Positions 23,480-36,432 of a stretch of 60,000 bases of DNA are shown piece by piece (within the stretch, counting starts at the first letter, position 1; each line of letters opens with the position of its first letter). Where the stretch lies: positions 475,735,657 through 475,795,656 of the forward strand of contig NC_081412.1 of the NCBI RefSeq assembly GCF_030272615.1, read 5' to 3'. The DNA is from Cryptomeria japonica (lineage: Eukaryota; Streptophyta; Pinopsida; Cupressales; Cupressaceae). The position numbers were made by a program, and so were the translations under genes. The notes below the pieces were generated by a model. That model searched no databases. It had not been told where the DNA came from and saw only the letters and a list, made by a program, of their open reading frames with translations.

Positions 23480-24994
23480 TGATTTTTGAAATTGGTAGGA
23501 TCTGTATTGGAAGTTTCTCTATTATGACCATCGACCTCTATGTCACCTCGATCAACAAGGTCTTGAATGATATCTTTTAACTAATGACAGTTGTTTGTTT
23601 TGTGTCCTTTTCCCTTGTGAAATTAACAATACTCATTATCTCTCAACCCTGAAGGTTTAACCTATGGTTCATAGTTTGATGTTTTAGGCTATGTGATGAG
23701 ATCAGAAGACATGAGTTGTTGTAATATATTTTCAAGAGATTCTCCAAAGGATATGTACATCCAATTGGGCTTGTAGGTAGGGTAGCTATTTTTAGGTGTC
23801 TCTTGTTGCGTGTTGGGAGTTCAATTGCCTTGATTGTTTTGGGGATTACCTTGGTTGGTAGTGGGCTTCTTGTGTTTATCTGCTTGTCCTGCAATTTTGA
23901 CTATGGGTTGGGCAATTTTGAGAATTGTTGCATCTACAACACCATCATTAACAATGTTTTTGTTCTTGGCCCAAAATTTAGGTTTTGCACTATTGTAGGC
24001 TAGTTGTGGACCATCCTTGTTGTCTTTGTATATTTTCACAAGTCCCTTTTTCATAAGGGCTTTCTCGATTTTAAGCCCCTGGGCTATCACATCTTTGAAA
24101 GTGTATGAACATTTGATATCTAAGTACAATTCCATCTCTTCATGTAGGTTAGAAATGAAATTTCAACTAATTGTTCTTCTGGAATGGGGAAGGTACATCT
24201 ACTAGAATGGTGTCTCCATCTTTGTAAGAATGTGGAGAATAACTCTCCACTCTTTTTTTTTGTATTGCATAGATCATCCATGGAGACATCACATTCTATG
24301 TTATGTGAATGAAGAGTGATACATTTATTCATATTCTGCCAGGAAAACATGAAAACTATTGCATGGCCAATCTGCCCAAACTTTGAGGAAAAAGGTACAT
24401 TAAATATGTTTCATCATATTCCACCTCTAAGCATGCAGAGTAAAATTCTCGCACATGGTCCCTTGGATCTCCTTTTCCTTTGCATTTATCAAATTTTGGT
24501 GTTTCAAAATTGTGTAGGAAAGGAGGTATGATCATGTTCCTATCAAATTGATAGGGACAAATATATTCGAGAGCATATTTCTTTCGTGACCTTCTTTAAT
24601 TCACTTGTTTGGCAAGGTCTTTTCTGTGGGAGGAGGTGGGACATTCCCTTGTTGATAGTTATCATCATAGCTTTGGATATTCCTTGCCCTCTTGTCATCT
24701 TGATTTATTTCTTGTCGATGGCTATATTGGTCTTGTTCAAGTGCATCCCTAAGTTGCAATACGTCAAATTCTAGTGGGATTTTTTCTCCTTCTTGAGCAA
24801 GTCTTAGGAAATGGGCAATGAACATTTCCCTTGAGAATTTCCTCAGAGAGTTTGTTAAATTTGGGATTATTAGTGGCTTCTTATATTTTTCCTTGTGTAG
24901 GAGTATTTGAGCCCTCTTTCAATAAGGGCTTAACGTCCTCTTCCCATATTTCATTTTGAGGTTGTCTCTGACTTTGAGACCTAGTCCTAGCCAT
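23480..24994 (-). pseudogene. Gag of the Tat-type element
   Basis: The likely start is the ATG at 24,994 (MARTRSQSQRQPQNEIWEED), which stops after about 38 codons. Later pieces: 24,601-24,825; 24,120-24,350 with the gag core ELFSTFLQRWRHHSSRCTF; 23,821-24,135. A truncated zinc-finger-like stretch follows near 23,560-23,640 (YC, stop, FHKGKGHKTNNCH) and leads into LKDIIQDLVDRGDI. All typical of Tat gag and all broken. Confidence 0.8.
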
Positions 24995-27858
24995 GTTTGA
25001 AGCTCACATTCGTCAAAGTGAGGTGGGTGCAAAGTGGGTGGTTGATCGCCTTTTTAGTTCCAAGATGATATGATGATGAGTTTGAAGTATTTTATGGATG
25101 TTTTATCTCCTACACTAATGGTGGGTTATCAACAAAATCCTCTTTAGAATTGCTTATTTGTTGTTTCAATAATTTAGAGATGAGGTGTAGCAAGTTTTGT
25201 GCGTAAAAATCACAAGATACCTAGCTTTGAGAGGATGCACACAAAAACTATTTTTAACCTATCTAGATGCTTAGAAATGTCTTTTTAGGATGATTTATCC
25301 TAGATGTAGAGACAGAATAAAGAGTAACCTTGTTTGTATGATTAGTAATATCTTGAAAGATCTAAGGACAATCCCTTTGTATGTTGAGAGGAAAATGGAT
25401 TTTTGATGTTGTTGGAATGACTATAAAACCTTGGAAGGATGGTGCAAATTTGAAAATGACTTAAGAAGAAGATGAAATATGGAAGATGGAGGTTTGAAAG
25501 AAGTGATTGTGAATTTGTGAAATTTTTAAAAAATAATATATGGAAAACTAGCCTATATGGAGAATGACTCAATAAGTGATTTCTTGTTGAGGTAGATAGG
25601 ATAATGAGATATTACCACTTTCATTGAGAGACTGAGACAAGGCGGATCTTTATTAAAAGGCATGTGCTTTTAAATATTCCTCAGCAAACTCATGACCATG
25701 TAGATAATCATGAAAATGGCGAGGGACGGTTCGATGTTTCAACAAGAGTTTGCGGTTGATATAGAGAAATTTCATTTTCTTTATGATCTCTTTTTGGCTT
25801 GGTTTATTCTTCTCAAGATGACGATATATGGATTTCTTGATATGCTTCAGAGATTTGGGGATATGATGCATTTGAAAATCTTGTGATGGTATGGTTGTTT
25901 AGATTGTTGTTGGCGTGTAACTATGGTTTAAATTTTTGATGATATCTTTGACAAGAAGACACAACAAGCACACACACACATATAAACACTTCTTTTCTCT
26001 TGATAACTATTGATGAAATGTGTATAGGATATTTTTAAATCTGCTCAAGCATAATTTTGAAATCCCCTTTTGTTTGCACAAGTTTTTGAACAAATGAAAG
26101 ACAAATCAGATAGACTCTACTATTGTCAAAAAGGCCATTCATAATATCAATAGCCCACACTTGATACTTTGTCAGCTCAAACAACCATGTCACACCCTAA
26201 GGTGCACCCATTTTTTTGTCTTTTTCTAGAATTGAACCAAAGAGAATTGTTGCTCAATTGGATCATTTTCTTGGGAGATATATGTTGAGTGTCTTGGGGG
26301 TGTATTCTTCCCCACCCTTGCACTATGATATCATACATTTTTGGATAATTGACTCGATGTGGCCTCTATTTCTAAAGCTTATAGTGAGGGTTCCCTTTGA
26401 GAACACATAATTAGCATTATTTTCTACTCCATTAAACGAGGTCTCCCAACTTGTGGAGTTTATGCTCTACAAGTTTCATGTACCATATAGGCACTAAGGA
26501 AGACATGATGCCATTATGATAGCATGCAGAACTCATCTCTTGTAACTTTTATTTACAAATACATTTATTTATAGTGGCTTGGATTTAATTGGCTTTATTC
26601 ATTGCCAGTTGGGTCATTCCCCTCTCACTGATCTTATGGGCTTCTCAGGAGGGAAAACCCAATAAATGATTTATCTTAATTGCAAGAAAGTAAAAGAAAA
26701 CAAAAAGAATGAGTTTGGTTTTTTGATCACCCAATTAAGGGGAGAGCATATACCTATCACTTTCAAACATGGTGTACAAGTCATTCTTTTTATCCCATCA
26801 TTGCAATGTGGTGTATTTTATACTTGGATATGTTGCTCCAATAGATATGGTGTTCTTTTTAACCAAGATAGAAAAAGTTTTGACTCTTGACAAACTTTGG
26901 AAAGCAAAACCTAGTCAAAAAAATAAAATTTTGTACCACATGTCCAAAATGGTTTATTTTTACCCCTTGCAAGAAATGAAAATAAGTTTCCTTTTAAAAC
27001 AACAAAGGGAATGTTGAGTTCTTTTTAGCTTGAACCAAAAATAAAAGTGAGATTCTTTTTATCTTTGCAAGAAATAAAGATTCATTTGTAGTTTTTTTCA
27101 AAACCCTTTGCAAAATTGAAGATGAGATTCCTTTTATTTGGACCAAAGGAAATGAGGTTATTTTTAACTTGCACCAAGTAAAGTGAGATTCTTTTTAGCT
27201 TTGCAAGAAATCAAGATTCGTTTGTAGTTCTTTTTAAATCCTTTGTAACAAAAGAAAAGGAAAATGAGATTCTTTTTTAACACCAATGGAAGATAAGGTT
27301 CTTTTTAGGTCCTTACAAAATGAAAAGGAGTACTTTTTTCTAAAATTCTTTTGTAAAAAAGAATATTGTGAAAATAAATCAACATCTATGCTAACTCCTT
27401 GGAACCTGGAATAAATGTTAGGACCTGCAAAAACCTCTCAAAAAGTTAGTCAATATGGTGGGATCACAAGCCTAAATTTTTTATATTTGTTACAATTTTG
27501 AGCACTCTACCCACTACAAAGAGCTAATCTGATGGAACCCAAAAAAACTAACATAGAGAACAAAAGCACTATATTGTAATAAAAGTGCTAGTTTAAGACA
27601 AATGCACTAGAATGGAGAACAAAAGGGTTGTTCTATGAAAAAGGTGCTAAAATAGGGAACAAAATCACTAGAGTAAATAATTGAACTACACTAAAGGTCC
27701 ATACAAGGTGCAAAATCAGGAGCAAAGGTGTTATATCGGGCGTCAAAAGCACTAAAGCACTTCCTGTGTGTGAAAAACCTATAAGTTTCAAAAAAATTTA
27801 GAAAATCTTAACTGGTTAGAAAGAGGAATGGAACATAACCCCATAGTAGGCACCAAAA
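24995..27858 (-). other. Leader of the Tat-type element
   Basis: 2.9 kb between the 5' LTR and gag. It holds one possible upstream ORF remnant (25,653-25,871, Lys/His-rich, not recognised). A pair of imperfect repeats sits at 27,046-27,100 and 27,178-27,236 (AGATTCTTTTTA(T/G)CTTTG...). At 27,540-27,765 there is a cluster of short motifs of the form AAAAGCACTA / AAAAGTGCTA. No other feature is supported. Confidence 0.6.
27836..27858 (-). promoter_or_regulatory. Primer-binding site of the Tat-type element
   Basis: Right after the 5' LTR, the minus strand reads TTTTGGTGCCTACTATGGGG. It fits a decayed TGGCGCCGTTGCCGGGG-type site, the tRNA-Asp-like primer site known from Athila/Tat elements. About 10 of 17 positions agree. 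Confidence 0.55.
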
Positions 27859-29145
27859 TGATGCATATGAAAGAGTCCAAGACGGAAACACAAGTCCAAA
27901 GAGTTGGATGTTAGTTCCAACCAAAACAACACAATCAAAATAGGAAAAAAACTCAAAATGCATTCCAAGAAAGATTAAGAAGCATGTAAATGAAGCATGA
28001 AACAAAAAGAAGAGAGAAGATACTCCCTTAGATTCTCCCAATGATACTCATACATAGCTTTCCCTTGTCTTTCTCCTTTCCAGGATGCAAATGAGTGTAG
28101 CTCTTAGTTTTCAGCACTAACCATGGATGTTAAATGGGGATTCAAAAATGGCTAGAAAATGATCTTCTTATTGCTATGTAAATGATAGAAATGAGATTGA
28201 TATGAGAAAGGTTAAGTGTCTATGCTAATGCAAGTATAGTAACAATTCTCTAATTCTTTATCTTTTGCTTGAGGAATGAAGCTCTATTTATAGGAAAAAT
28301 AGAAGATTGATGTGGTTTGTGAAGGGATGAGATTGAATGATCTTCAATCCATATTTATAATTTTCACCAATGAAATGGTGACAATTGTCAAGATGATAAG
28401 GCTTGAGAGGAGAGGGATTAAGCATTTAATGCTTGAGATTACATGAGGGTTACCCTCCATGGTTGGGTTTATAGGATAAAGCTATTATCCAAGGGTAAGG
28501 TTATTACCCAATGGGTAAAATTTTGTGCAAGTTTTACCCATGGTTAAGCCTTCACTAAGGGTCAAGACTCATGTGGGTTAGTGTGTTGAAGAAGAAAAAC
28601 ATTAATGGCTCTGTAAGAGTCTTAAATGGTTGAGATGATGGGTTAGGGGTCAATTTTGGTTTAGGATTGTGAAAATTATTAGAAGAGGGTTTAGGCTAAT
28701 TTCGAAGGTCTTAGAAGCATCTAGAAAGAGGTTAGATGAATCTAGGAGGTTAATGAGCAATTGGGTGAGGATAAAAATAATTTTAATTAAAATTAAATTA
28801 ATTTATTTCAACTAAAATATACAACTTGCATTTGTAGGAGAATGCAAGTGGATGAGATATTTTAAATAAATATTGATTTATTTAAATAGGAATTTGATTT
28901 GGGTTTTTAAATAAATGCTAGTTTATTTAAATGAGGGGAAATGGGGAATTAAATTAATTTATTAATTTATTTAATAGATGGGACCATAGTCAGAAATTAA
29001 ATAAATTTATAAAAAAATTTAACTAGAATAGAAGAATAGACTAAGGTGAATTAATTAAATGTAAATTTAATTAATAGAATAATATTAGCATATTAAATAA
29101 ATATTAAATATTCATTTAATTAGTGGATAGATTTATGTGTCTACA
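27859..29145 (-). repeat. 5' LTR of the Tat-type element
   Basis: 1287 bp, direct copy of 13,424-14,683. It shares the CCAAGA(T/C)GGAAACACAAG block, the GGGTAA-rich block and the terminal TTTATGTGTCTACA. The two LTRs differ by many substitutions and small indels, so insertion is not recent. Confidence 0.9.
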
Positions 29146-29150
29146 AATAT

Positions 29151-29522
29151 AAAATTATCTTTGAGTGGTATTATGCCACACTAGATCATCTCCAATGAGG
29201 GATATTGTATAGAGAAAGAAACAAATGAAGCATTGAGACATATAAAACTAATGAAAGTGAGGGGACCCCATAAAAATGCATCTCCCCAATCCTCTCTCCA
29301 CCTAATTTTCACCTTTATATTATAAATACCCCTCACATGATTCTCTCTCAAAGGTACACCAAATCATAGTGACAAATAGGACAATAATAATTTATGTAAC
29401 ATCTCAAAGGTATACTTAGTCTATAGGTTTACATCCAATGATAAAATAAAAAATTTAAAAAGATATTTATTTTAATTCAACTTGTTCTATTTATACTATG
29501 GGAGAGGAATGGAATTGATTTT
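29151..29522. other. No gene seen
   Basis: AT-rich spacer between the Tat-type element and the next LTR element. No supported frame. Confidence 0.45.
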
Positions 29523-30810
29523 TGATGAGACCATACATTGTCTCATATTTAACCCATTAAAATCATCTATTTGTTCTCAGTGTATTGTTCTATAGGTGGA
29601 TTTGAGTAATAATTAAAAGTTCTTTATCTTGTTTAAGGTAGAATATAAAGTAGATATTTAATTTATTTTAGATAAATAAATATGATCCAAATTTATTCTA
29701 ATATGTCTCCATGAGTGTGCAAGATATGAAAATGCAAATGAATGAGTTATTAAATAACTCATGACAAGAAGAAGCTTCAAAAATACTTGCAGCAAAGAGC
29801 TGCAGACTTTAACTTTAGAAAGCTCCAGACATTATAGAAGAGTTTGAAGATATTAAGAGAAGATAAAGAAGAATATTTAATACTCCCAAAATACTCCAAC
29901 ATTAATTCTTGAAATCATGGAGCATCAGTCATTCCTAAAGAAATGGACAAAGTATCTGTTTCCTGCAAGTTGCAGTTATACACTACACTATGCTATCTTT
30001 CTCCAACAAAGATAACTCAAGTTACCAAAGCAATCTAATGTAATTACATGATTGTAGAATCTCCTTCATAATTATCTATAATTATTTGGTCAACAGAACT
30101 GATGATTAATTCTTTCATTCATATTGAGAACTTGAAGACTTCCTATAAATCAGGCACCCAAAAAGTCATGAAACATGTAAGCTCAGTAAAACAACGATAT
30201 TTCCATTGTTTCTCAATGAAATTTTAAAATTAAAAATGATTTGGAAAGTTGACTTTACTAGCTAATTTTTTTTTAATGTTTGACAAGATTTTTAATAGGG
30301 AAGGAAAAGTGCATGACAAAAAATGGTTGAGATAGATTGATGGGATGAAGGGTAGCAGTTTTATTTTCTTAAAGTTATGTAAATGACCCCTCAAAAATAG
30401 GATCTTGGATCCAAATTATTAGTTGATTGGTTAGGAATATAAATTCTATAAACATATTTTAATAATTTTAGAAAAGGGAGGAATTAGAAAGGTTTGTTTC
30501 AACCCAAGGAAATAGGATAGACTAGTTTCACTTTCAAAAATATATTTTCCAAAGTTTTTTTAGAGTAAATTTGAATTAAAGAAAGTATTTTATTTGCAGA
30601 AAGTGCCAATTAGATTAGCTTTTTTCCTATTATGCAAGTGTAATATAGATTAGAAATTTCCATTCATTCAAGAGTGATTTAGATTAGCTTTGATTTCCTA
30701 CAAGTTAGAAGAGACTATCAATCCATTTTTATTCACTCTCTTTTGCATACAACCATGGACACCACCTTGGATTGATAAATTAAATGATGAGGATTACAAT
30801 GACCCCATCA
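29523..30810. repeat. LTR 1 of the pol-less element
   Basis: Begins TGATGAGACCATACATTGTC and ends ACAATGACCCCATCA. Matches 32,088-33,535 along its whole length except for one extra internal block in that copy. Confidence 0.75.
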
Positions 30811-32087
30811 TTTTTAGCAATTTTTTCGTGGATAGGTGTCGTTAGGGAATCAAGAAAATCAGTTTGGAAACCTTTTAGGTTTAGTTGTTCCTCAAGAAAG
30901 ATTTGTCTCTCAAAACCCAAAACACCAAATCAAAATCCCCCAATACCAAATCTAAAGAGAAATGCTGCTATTTTTTTTTTAAATGTCCTTAGTTAGAGGA
31001 CCGTCACTCCAAGTCCTAGAAAAGGATATTTGTTTAAGGAAAGAATTTATGGTTTATTGCTTGCAAGAGGTGGAGAATATAATGAAGAAATATTATCTTC
31101 ATTATAGAAGCTTGCAAAAGAGAGACTTACTTGGAAACCTTCAAAGTTCAAGAATGTCTGCCCAAGTAAATTTTTTAAGTCAAAGGAGGGCTTCCGAATT
31201 AGAGATTTGAAGAACAAGGAGCCGGTTCCATTCATGCATGTACCAGATCAGAAGGAAGGATTGTAATATCTCTCCAATTAGCCCATGTATTTTCTAGAAT
31301 TAGAAATCATGGAGAAGGTTTCCATTTCAAAGGAAGGTGAAGCATTGGATTTTAAAAAATTGCCATCTTCTTTTCATTACCTTCACTAAAAAATTTGAAT
31401 GCATGGAAACATATTGTAAGAAAGTGAAGATATTTTTTACAACCAGTTAATGCTTATGTGTAACCTCTCTACGTCATTAAGTAGAGTAGGTTACGGTAGG
31501 TTTTGTTTTTGCAAATAAGTGCTTTGTACATGTTATTTGTTCTTCTCAAATGTTGTAAGCATCACACTTTTGTATAAGTTGTAGCACTCAACTTGCTGCA
31601 AACTTTTTGGCATCATGGATGATTGGTTGTTGTAGTCTTAAGATTTAGCTCTAGCACTAAATCATCAAAAGCATGGAATAAAAAACAATGATGAAGAAAT
31701 TAGAGTTGTTAGTCAGCATTAAAAATCAAGTTGTTTCTCTCAAAAGTTGAAGAAACTCTTTTCCTGCATCATGGGGAAAGTGAACTACAACTCATGCATA
31801 ATGGTTGGACAAAAAACTAAGGTAAAATTAGGTATCTTCTTCATTATTTCTCTCATTTACCTTAAAATTATTTCATTAAACTTAATCCACTCAAAAAGAA
31901 GAAGAAAATTTTCTTAAAATCTTATTCCAATATTGATGGATCTGTCACGAGCTAAAATTTTATTTTAATTGCTAATCAGGAGTCATCAGAAGCTACGTGG
32001 AACAACTATTATAAAAGTAAATTTATTCAATTGGAATGCTCATTCTCAGTTGCATAGGTACCTGCAACACTTTAGGTGTAGGCGAGA
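30811..32087. other. Interior of the pol-less LTR element
   Basis: About 1.28 kb. The frame at 30,983-31,210 (75 codons) and its neighbours in other frames look like shattered pieces of one ORF; for example a piece with GRIVISLQLAHVFSRIRNHG appears near 31,250-31,320. I do not recognise the protein. Confidence 0.4.
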
Positions 32088-33535
32088 TGATGATACCATA
32101 CATTGTCTCATATTTAACACATTAAAATCATCTAATTCTTCTCATTGTATTGTTGTAAAAGTGGATTTGAGTAATAATTGAAAAATTCTCTAGCTTGTTT
32201 AAGGTAGAATATAAAGTAGATATTTGATTTATTTTAGATAAATAAATGTAATCTAAAGTTCTTCTAATATGTCTCCATGAGTGTGTAACATATTACAATG
32301 CAAATGAATGAGTTATTAAATAATTCATGACAAGAATAATTAAGAATATGTAGAAGGATTTGAAGATATTAAGAGAAGATAGAGAATAATATTGAAGACT
32401 CCCAACACACTCCAACATTCATGCAAAATTATGGAGCAGAAGTCATTCCTAAATCAATGGGTAATGTATTTGTTTCATGCAAGTTACGGTTATACACTAC
32501 ATTATACAAGGCTTTGAAAACATTATACTCTAAACAATTCCAAACATTGTAGAAGGCTTCCAAGACATTAATAAAAGATACAGAAGAATCTTGAAGACTC
32601 CCAAGACACTCCAACATTCATGCAAAATCATGGAGCATCAATCATTCCTAAATAAATGGGCAATGTATCTGTTTCATGCAAGTTGCGGTTATACACTACA
32701 TTATGTTATCTTTTTCCAACAAAGATAACTCAAATAGCCAAAGCACTCCATTGTAATTGCATGATTTTAGAATCTCCTTCATAATTATCTACAATTATTT
32801 TCTCAATTGAACTGATGATTAATTATTTCATTTATGTTGAGAAATTGAAGACTTCCTAGAACTCAGGTGCTCATAAATTGTGAAAAATGCAGTCTCAGTA
32901 AAACAACAATATCTCTGTCGTTTCTCAATGAAATTGAAAACTAAAAAATGACCTGGAAATTAGACTTCAAGGGCTAAAAAATATTTTTAAGGTTTGATAA
33001 TATTTTTAATAGGGAAGGAGCAATGTCTTGATAGAAATGACTAAGACAAATTGGCAGGATGATGGATAGCAGTTTTACTTTTCTCAAAGTTTTATAAATG
33101 ACCCCTCAGAAATAGGAGCTTGGATATGAATTATCAATGGATTGGTTAGGTATATATGGAATATCAATTATATAAATCCATTTTAATCATTTGAGCAAAG
33201 GGGGCGTTTATAAAGGTTTGTTTCAACTAGAGAAAATAGGATAGACTTGTTTCATTTTCAGGAAGTAATTTTCTAGAATCTCTTAGAGTGAATTTGAAAT
33301 CTTGAGCAAGTATTTTATTTCTAGAAAGTTTCAATTACATTAGCCTCTTTCCTTTCATGCAAGTGTGAGATAGATTAGATATTTCCATTCATGTAGGATT
33401 TCTTTAGATTAGCTTTTATTTCCTACAAGTTAGAAGATACCATCAAATCAGTTTTCTACATTCTCTTTTGCATACAACCATGGACACCACCCTAGAGTGA
33501 TAAATTAAATGGTGAGGATTACAATGACCCCATAA
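32088..33535. repeat. LTR 2 of the pol-less element, with internal duplication
   Basis: Second LTR, longer than the first because a block of about 160 bp is doubled inside it (32,350-32,508 and 32,549-32,706, both with GAAGACTCCCAA and GGTTATACACTACATTAT). LTR 1 has a single unit. Confidence 0.75.
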
Positions 33536-33992
33536 TTTTGTCTCCTAGTGTTAAAATACAAATAATGAAGGCATGCAATGAAAGAGTATATACACTCAAA
33601 TTTTTGGATTAATAATTTTTTTTTATTAATTAAAATTTTAAATTTTGAATTTATATTTTAATCTAAGAATTAAATGATGAAAAAAAATGAAACTAATAAA
33701 AACACTAAAACAAAAATTAAACTACATGAAAATATCTTCTTATCATCATCGCCCAAAATTATTAGATAATAAATCAAAGGGTGATTTTCAAGTTTCCTTC
33801 CTTCTAAAAGGAATGGTTTTTCATGTAGTGAATTAGTCAATACATTAAACAAGAAATTTCAAAATTACAAGTACACTATAGTGTTAAGTTATTCACACTT
33901 TATTCATAAATTGAAAATGACAATCAATTTTTTGTTTCATATTAAAAGTTATTTCAAATGAAGATTTGAATTATTAAATATGTAATTAATGA

Positions 33993-34260
33993 GGGGATGG
34001 CCCTACAACGTAGTAGTTAGCTGTGAGCCTCCTACATTGGAGATCTTGGATTCGAGTCTACTGTACTGGTTCTTAGCTCCAGGAAAAATTTAGAAAATAT
34101 CTCTTTGGCTCTAATGAAATTCTATATGATTATTGGCTCATTATCTTAAAAAATGTCATGTTTTAATGTGTTGGGCTAAGAAATGGATTTCCAATACCAT
34201 TGAAATCTTAGTTTTGTTGGAAAAATATATATATATTTTTTATAGCCAAAATATATATGT
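33993..34260 (+). mobile_element. Possible tRNA-derived SINE
   Basis: The head (33,993-34,070) has GGATTCGAGTC at 34,048-34,058, close to the Pol III box B consensus GGTTCGANTCC. A box A-like TAGTTAGCTGT lies near 34,014, about 34 bp upstream. GGGATGGCCC at the start and the CTCC...GGAGATCTTGGATTCGAG layout recall plant SINE heads. It does not fold into a tRNA cloverleaf with a proper acceptor stem, so it is not a tRNA gene. The 3' end is AT-rich; no target duplication identified. Confidence 0.35.
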
Positions 34261-35185
34261 GTTATATGCCAAAATTTATTTCTTGACCATTAAGGTGTAA
34301 TCATGGTGTAAATTTGGAATTAGGATGCTTCTCAAAAACATTGATCTTCAAAGCAACTTAAAATTTCAAGTGAATTGCAAAATAGGACACACAAAATAAC
34401 TTATAGAAAACAAAAATAGTTATTAGGTTGGTTATTTCTCAGCGAGCTCATCAATATGTGAACTTAAAATAGAAACAAGATAATAACTTTGAAAAATAAT
34501 AAGAATCAAAATAACCCTAACTTTGTGGATGCAAACAATAGCATAAATGTACCAATTTTGCTAATATAATTAAACAAAATAAGTTTACATAAATACTTGA
34601 TTCATTAGATCTAATAGGCGACACAATATTTATAGATTTTAATGATATATCAAACAAAGGATGAGGATATGATTGGAGGCTAGGAGCTAACTCAAGAAAG
34701 TGGAAGAATATTATTGAACTAATAATACAAAACTATTATTTTAAACTCCTAAAATGATGATAATTTTTTTTTTCAATTTATTAAAAGAATAAGTTTATAT
34801 ATATGAAGATGGAGTTAATTGGTCAAGTGACAAATAAAAACCAAATTTAATGATTAATGTAGATAATTAGCTCCTATTAATTAAATAATAAAATATTACT
34901 TAATTAATAGATAAATAGATAATTTAAAAATATAATGATAAATTAATAACAAATAATTAATCTGATAAACAAAATATTAATAATATGATTATGTTTCGGG
35001 AATCATTAGTTAATAGCATAATTAATAATTGGTTGTTAAATTTGTATTTTAGCATCTATAATATGTATGTATGTATCGTAAGGTACTAGTATTTTATGAT
35101 GAAGGGCTTTAAAAAAAATCACATATGCATATATGATATAAATTTATATATTTTTATGTATATATGTATATACAGGGAGATACAA
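34261..35185. other. No gene seen (AT-rich)
   Basis: Very AT-rich intergenic sequence with TA-rich tracts near 34,220-34,260 and 35,090-35,170. No coding or repeat boundary that I can support. Confidence 0.5.
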
Positions 35186-36409
35186 TGTTGGCATTTGACT
35201 GAATCGGCAAAGACTGTCAGCAATATGCAAGCGGTAAATGATTGATTGGTGAATGTGATGAAGAGATTGAGATTCATGTTTGATGACTAATTCATGTGTT
35301 GTCATTGATGGAAATAATGTTTTTGTAGTCATCTAAGTCTTGGAAGCCAACCGGTAAGGTATAACCGATACCGAAGACAGTTTAACAGAGACCTTGTAAT
35401 TAGGACTTCAATCGGTAAACAGAGACAAAGTTGCATTCCGATAACTAGTACAGGTGATTCATGAAGAGTTGGATGATGCAGTTTTAAAGCAATGATGGAG
35501 ACGGGTATTTGGAGCTATCTTAATTACCACATCGGCAAATTCAACCAGTTAAGCAATATTTGATATACAAAGCATGCTATCTAGAAGAGCACTTAACTGG
35601 TAGTGATACAGTCACTTAAATCGATAAATTGGCATAGGTTTTGTCTTGTTTTTGGTTTGTTATGTCAGTGGGTGACATAAGTTCGATGTGAAATGTTATT
35701 TTGTCTAGATTCATTGAACCTAGGAATTTATTCCAAGGTTTTAGCCAACTAAGTTGATGTGTATTAAAAGTATGATGAGTTATGAATGCAAGTATGAGAT
35801 CAAAGGTGAATATTGAGATTCTGATTGTGTGGTGATTAGAAGCTCTGTATTGATATGTTGTTGAAGTTTTAGATGAACCAAAGTGGATCTTATCAGACAC
35901 ATAAGTGTTATATGAAGATCATTTGAACTGTTGTTATCCTAACAATTACAACAACAAAATCCCTTAACCGAGTAGGTCCGAACAGGCCTTAGATTGTAAA
36001 TCCCTTAACCAGATATCTCAACATCTGAGTGTTAAATCCTCTTGCGAGGTTGATCCTAATAGGTCAAATCTCCTAATAGGGCTCGTCATATTAAATCCCT
36101 TAATCGAGTGACTCCTAACCAGGTCTTCTCCTAACCACATATATTTGTAAGACCTTAACCGGTCAAGATTTCTATTATGTAGATAGTGAATCTTGTGGGT
36201 ATTGATTCCCACCATGGTTTTTCCCTTTTGGGTTTCCACATATAAATCTCTTGTGTTATGCGGAATTTTTTTTATTGGGCATTATCTTATGTGGTGATAT
36301 TCTTCTTATTCTTGTTAAGTTTTAAGTTGCTTAAGTTGGTGATCAGATTCATATTGTTTTTACTTGCACTGATTCACCCCCCCCTTCTCAGTACCTTATA
36401 AGTTTATCA
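35186..36409 (+). repeat. 5' LTR of element A
   Basis: 1224 bp, begins TGTTGGCATTTGACTG and ends in TTTATCA. It carries about eight CCT(T)AA(C/T)-type motifs between 35,955 and 36,165 and C-runs near 36,376-36,385. The first 280 bp recur at 38,811-39,097. Confidence 0.8.
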
Positions 36410-36411
36410 AT

Positions 36412-36423
36412 TGGTATCAAAGC
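36412..36423 (+). promoter_or_regulatory. Primer-binding site of element A
   Basis: TGGTATCAAAGC, one base off the plant initiator tRNA-Met complement TGGTATCAGAGC, two bases after the LTR. Confidence 0.85.
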
Positions 36424-36432
36424 CAAAATTAT

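Larger units (their letters stand above)
13419..29150 (-). mobile_element. Ty3/gypsy element, Tat-type, full length, dead
   Basis: A 15.7-kb element (13,424-29,145) with LTRs at both ends and a perfect 5-bp target duplication AATAT at 13,419-13,423 and 29,146-29,150. Coding order on the minus strand is leader, gag, protease, RT, RNase H, integrase, long 3' untranslated part. The length, the long leader and the pol sequence (RNase H junction LSEFNMEYV...KLYFDGS) point to the Tat lineage. Frames are broken throughout and the RT catalytic motif is altered, so it cannot be autonomous. It lies just downstream of the 12-kb ORF-family relic. Confidence 0.9.
29523..33535. mobile_element. LTR element without pol
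   Basis: Two direct repeats (29,523-30,810 and 32,088-33,535) flank about 1.28 kb. ATTTT occurs just before the first repeat and at the end of the second, a possible but low-complexity target duplication. The interior has no RT, protease or integrase. It has decayed open pieces such as 30,983-31,210, and an alternative frame read from the repeat end with DEDYNDPI and VDRCRE. No clear primer-binding site. It is best described as a LARD/TRIM-like non-autonomous element; orientation undecided. Confidence 0.65.

Noticed and set aside
33993-34070. Functional tRNA gene
   Set aside because: Only box A/B-like motifs; no acceptor or anticodon stem that pairs properly.
35955-36165. CRISPR-like array
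   Set aside because: The CCTAAC-type motifs are short, irregularly spaced, lie in an LTR and recur in the other LTRs; a plant nuclear context also argues against it.
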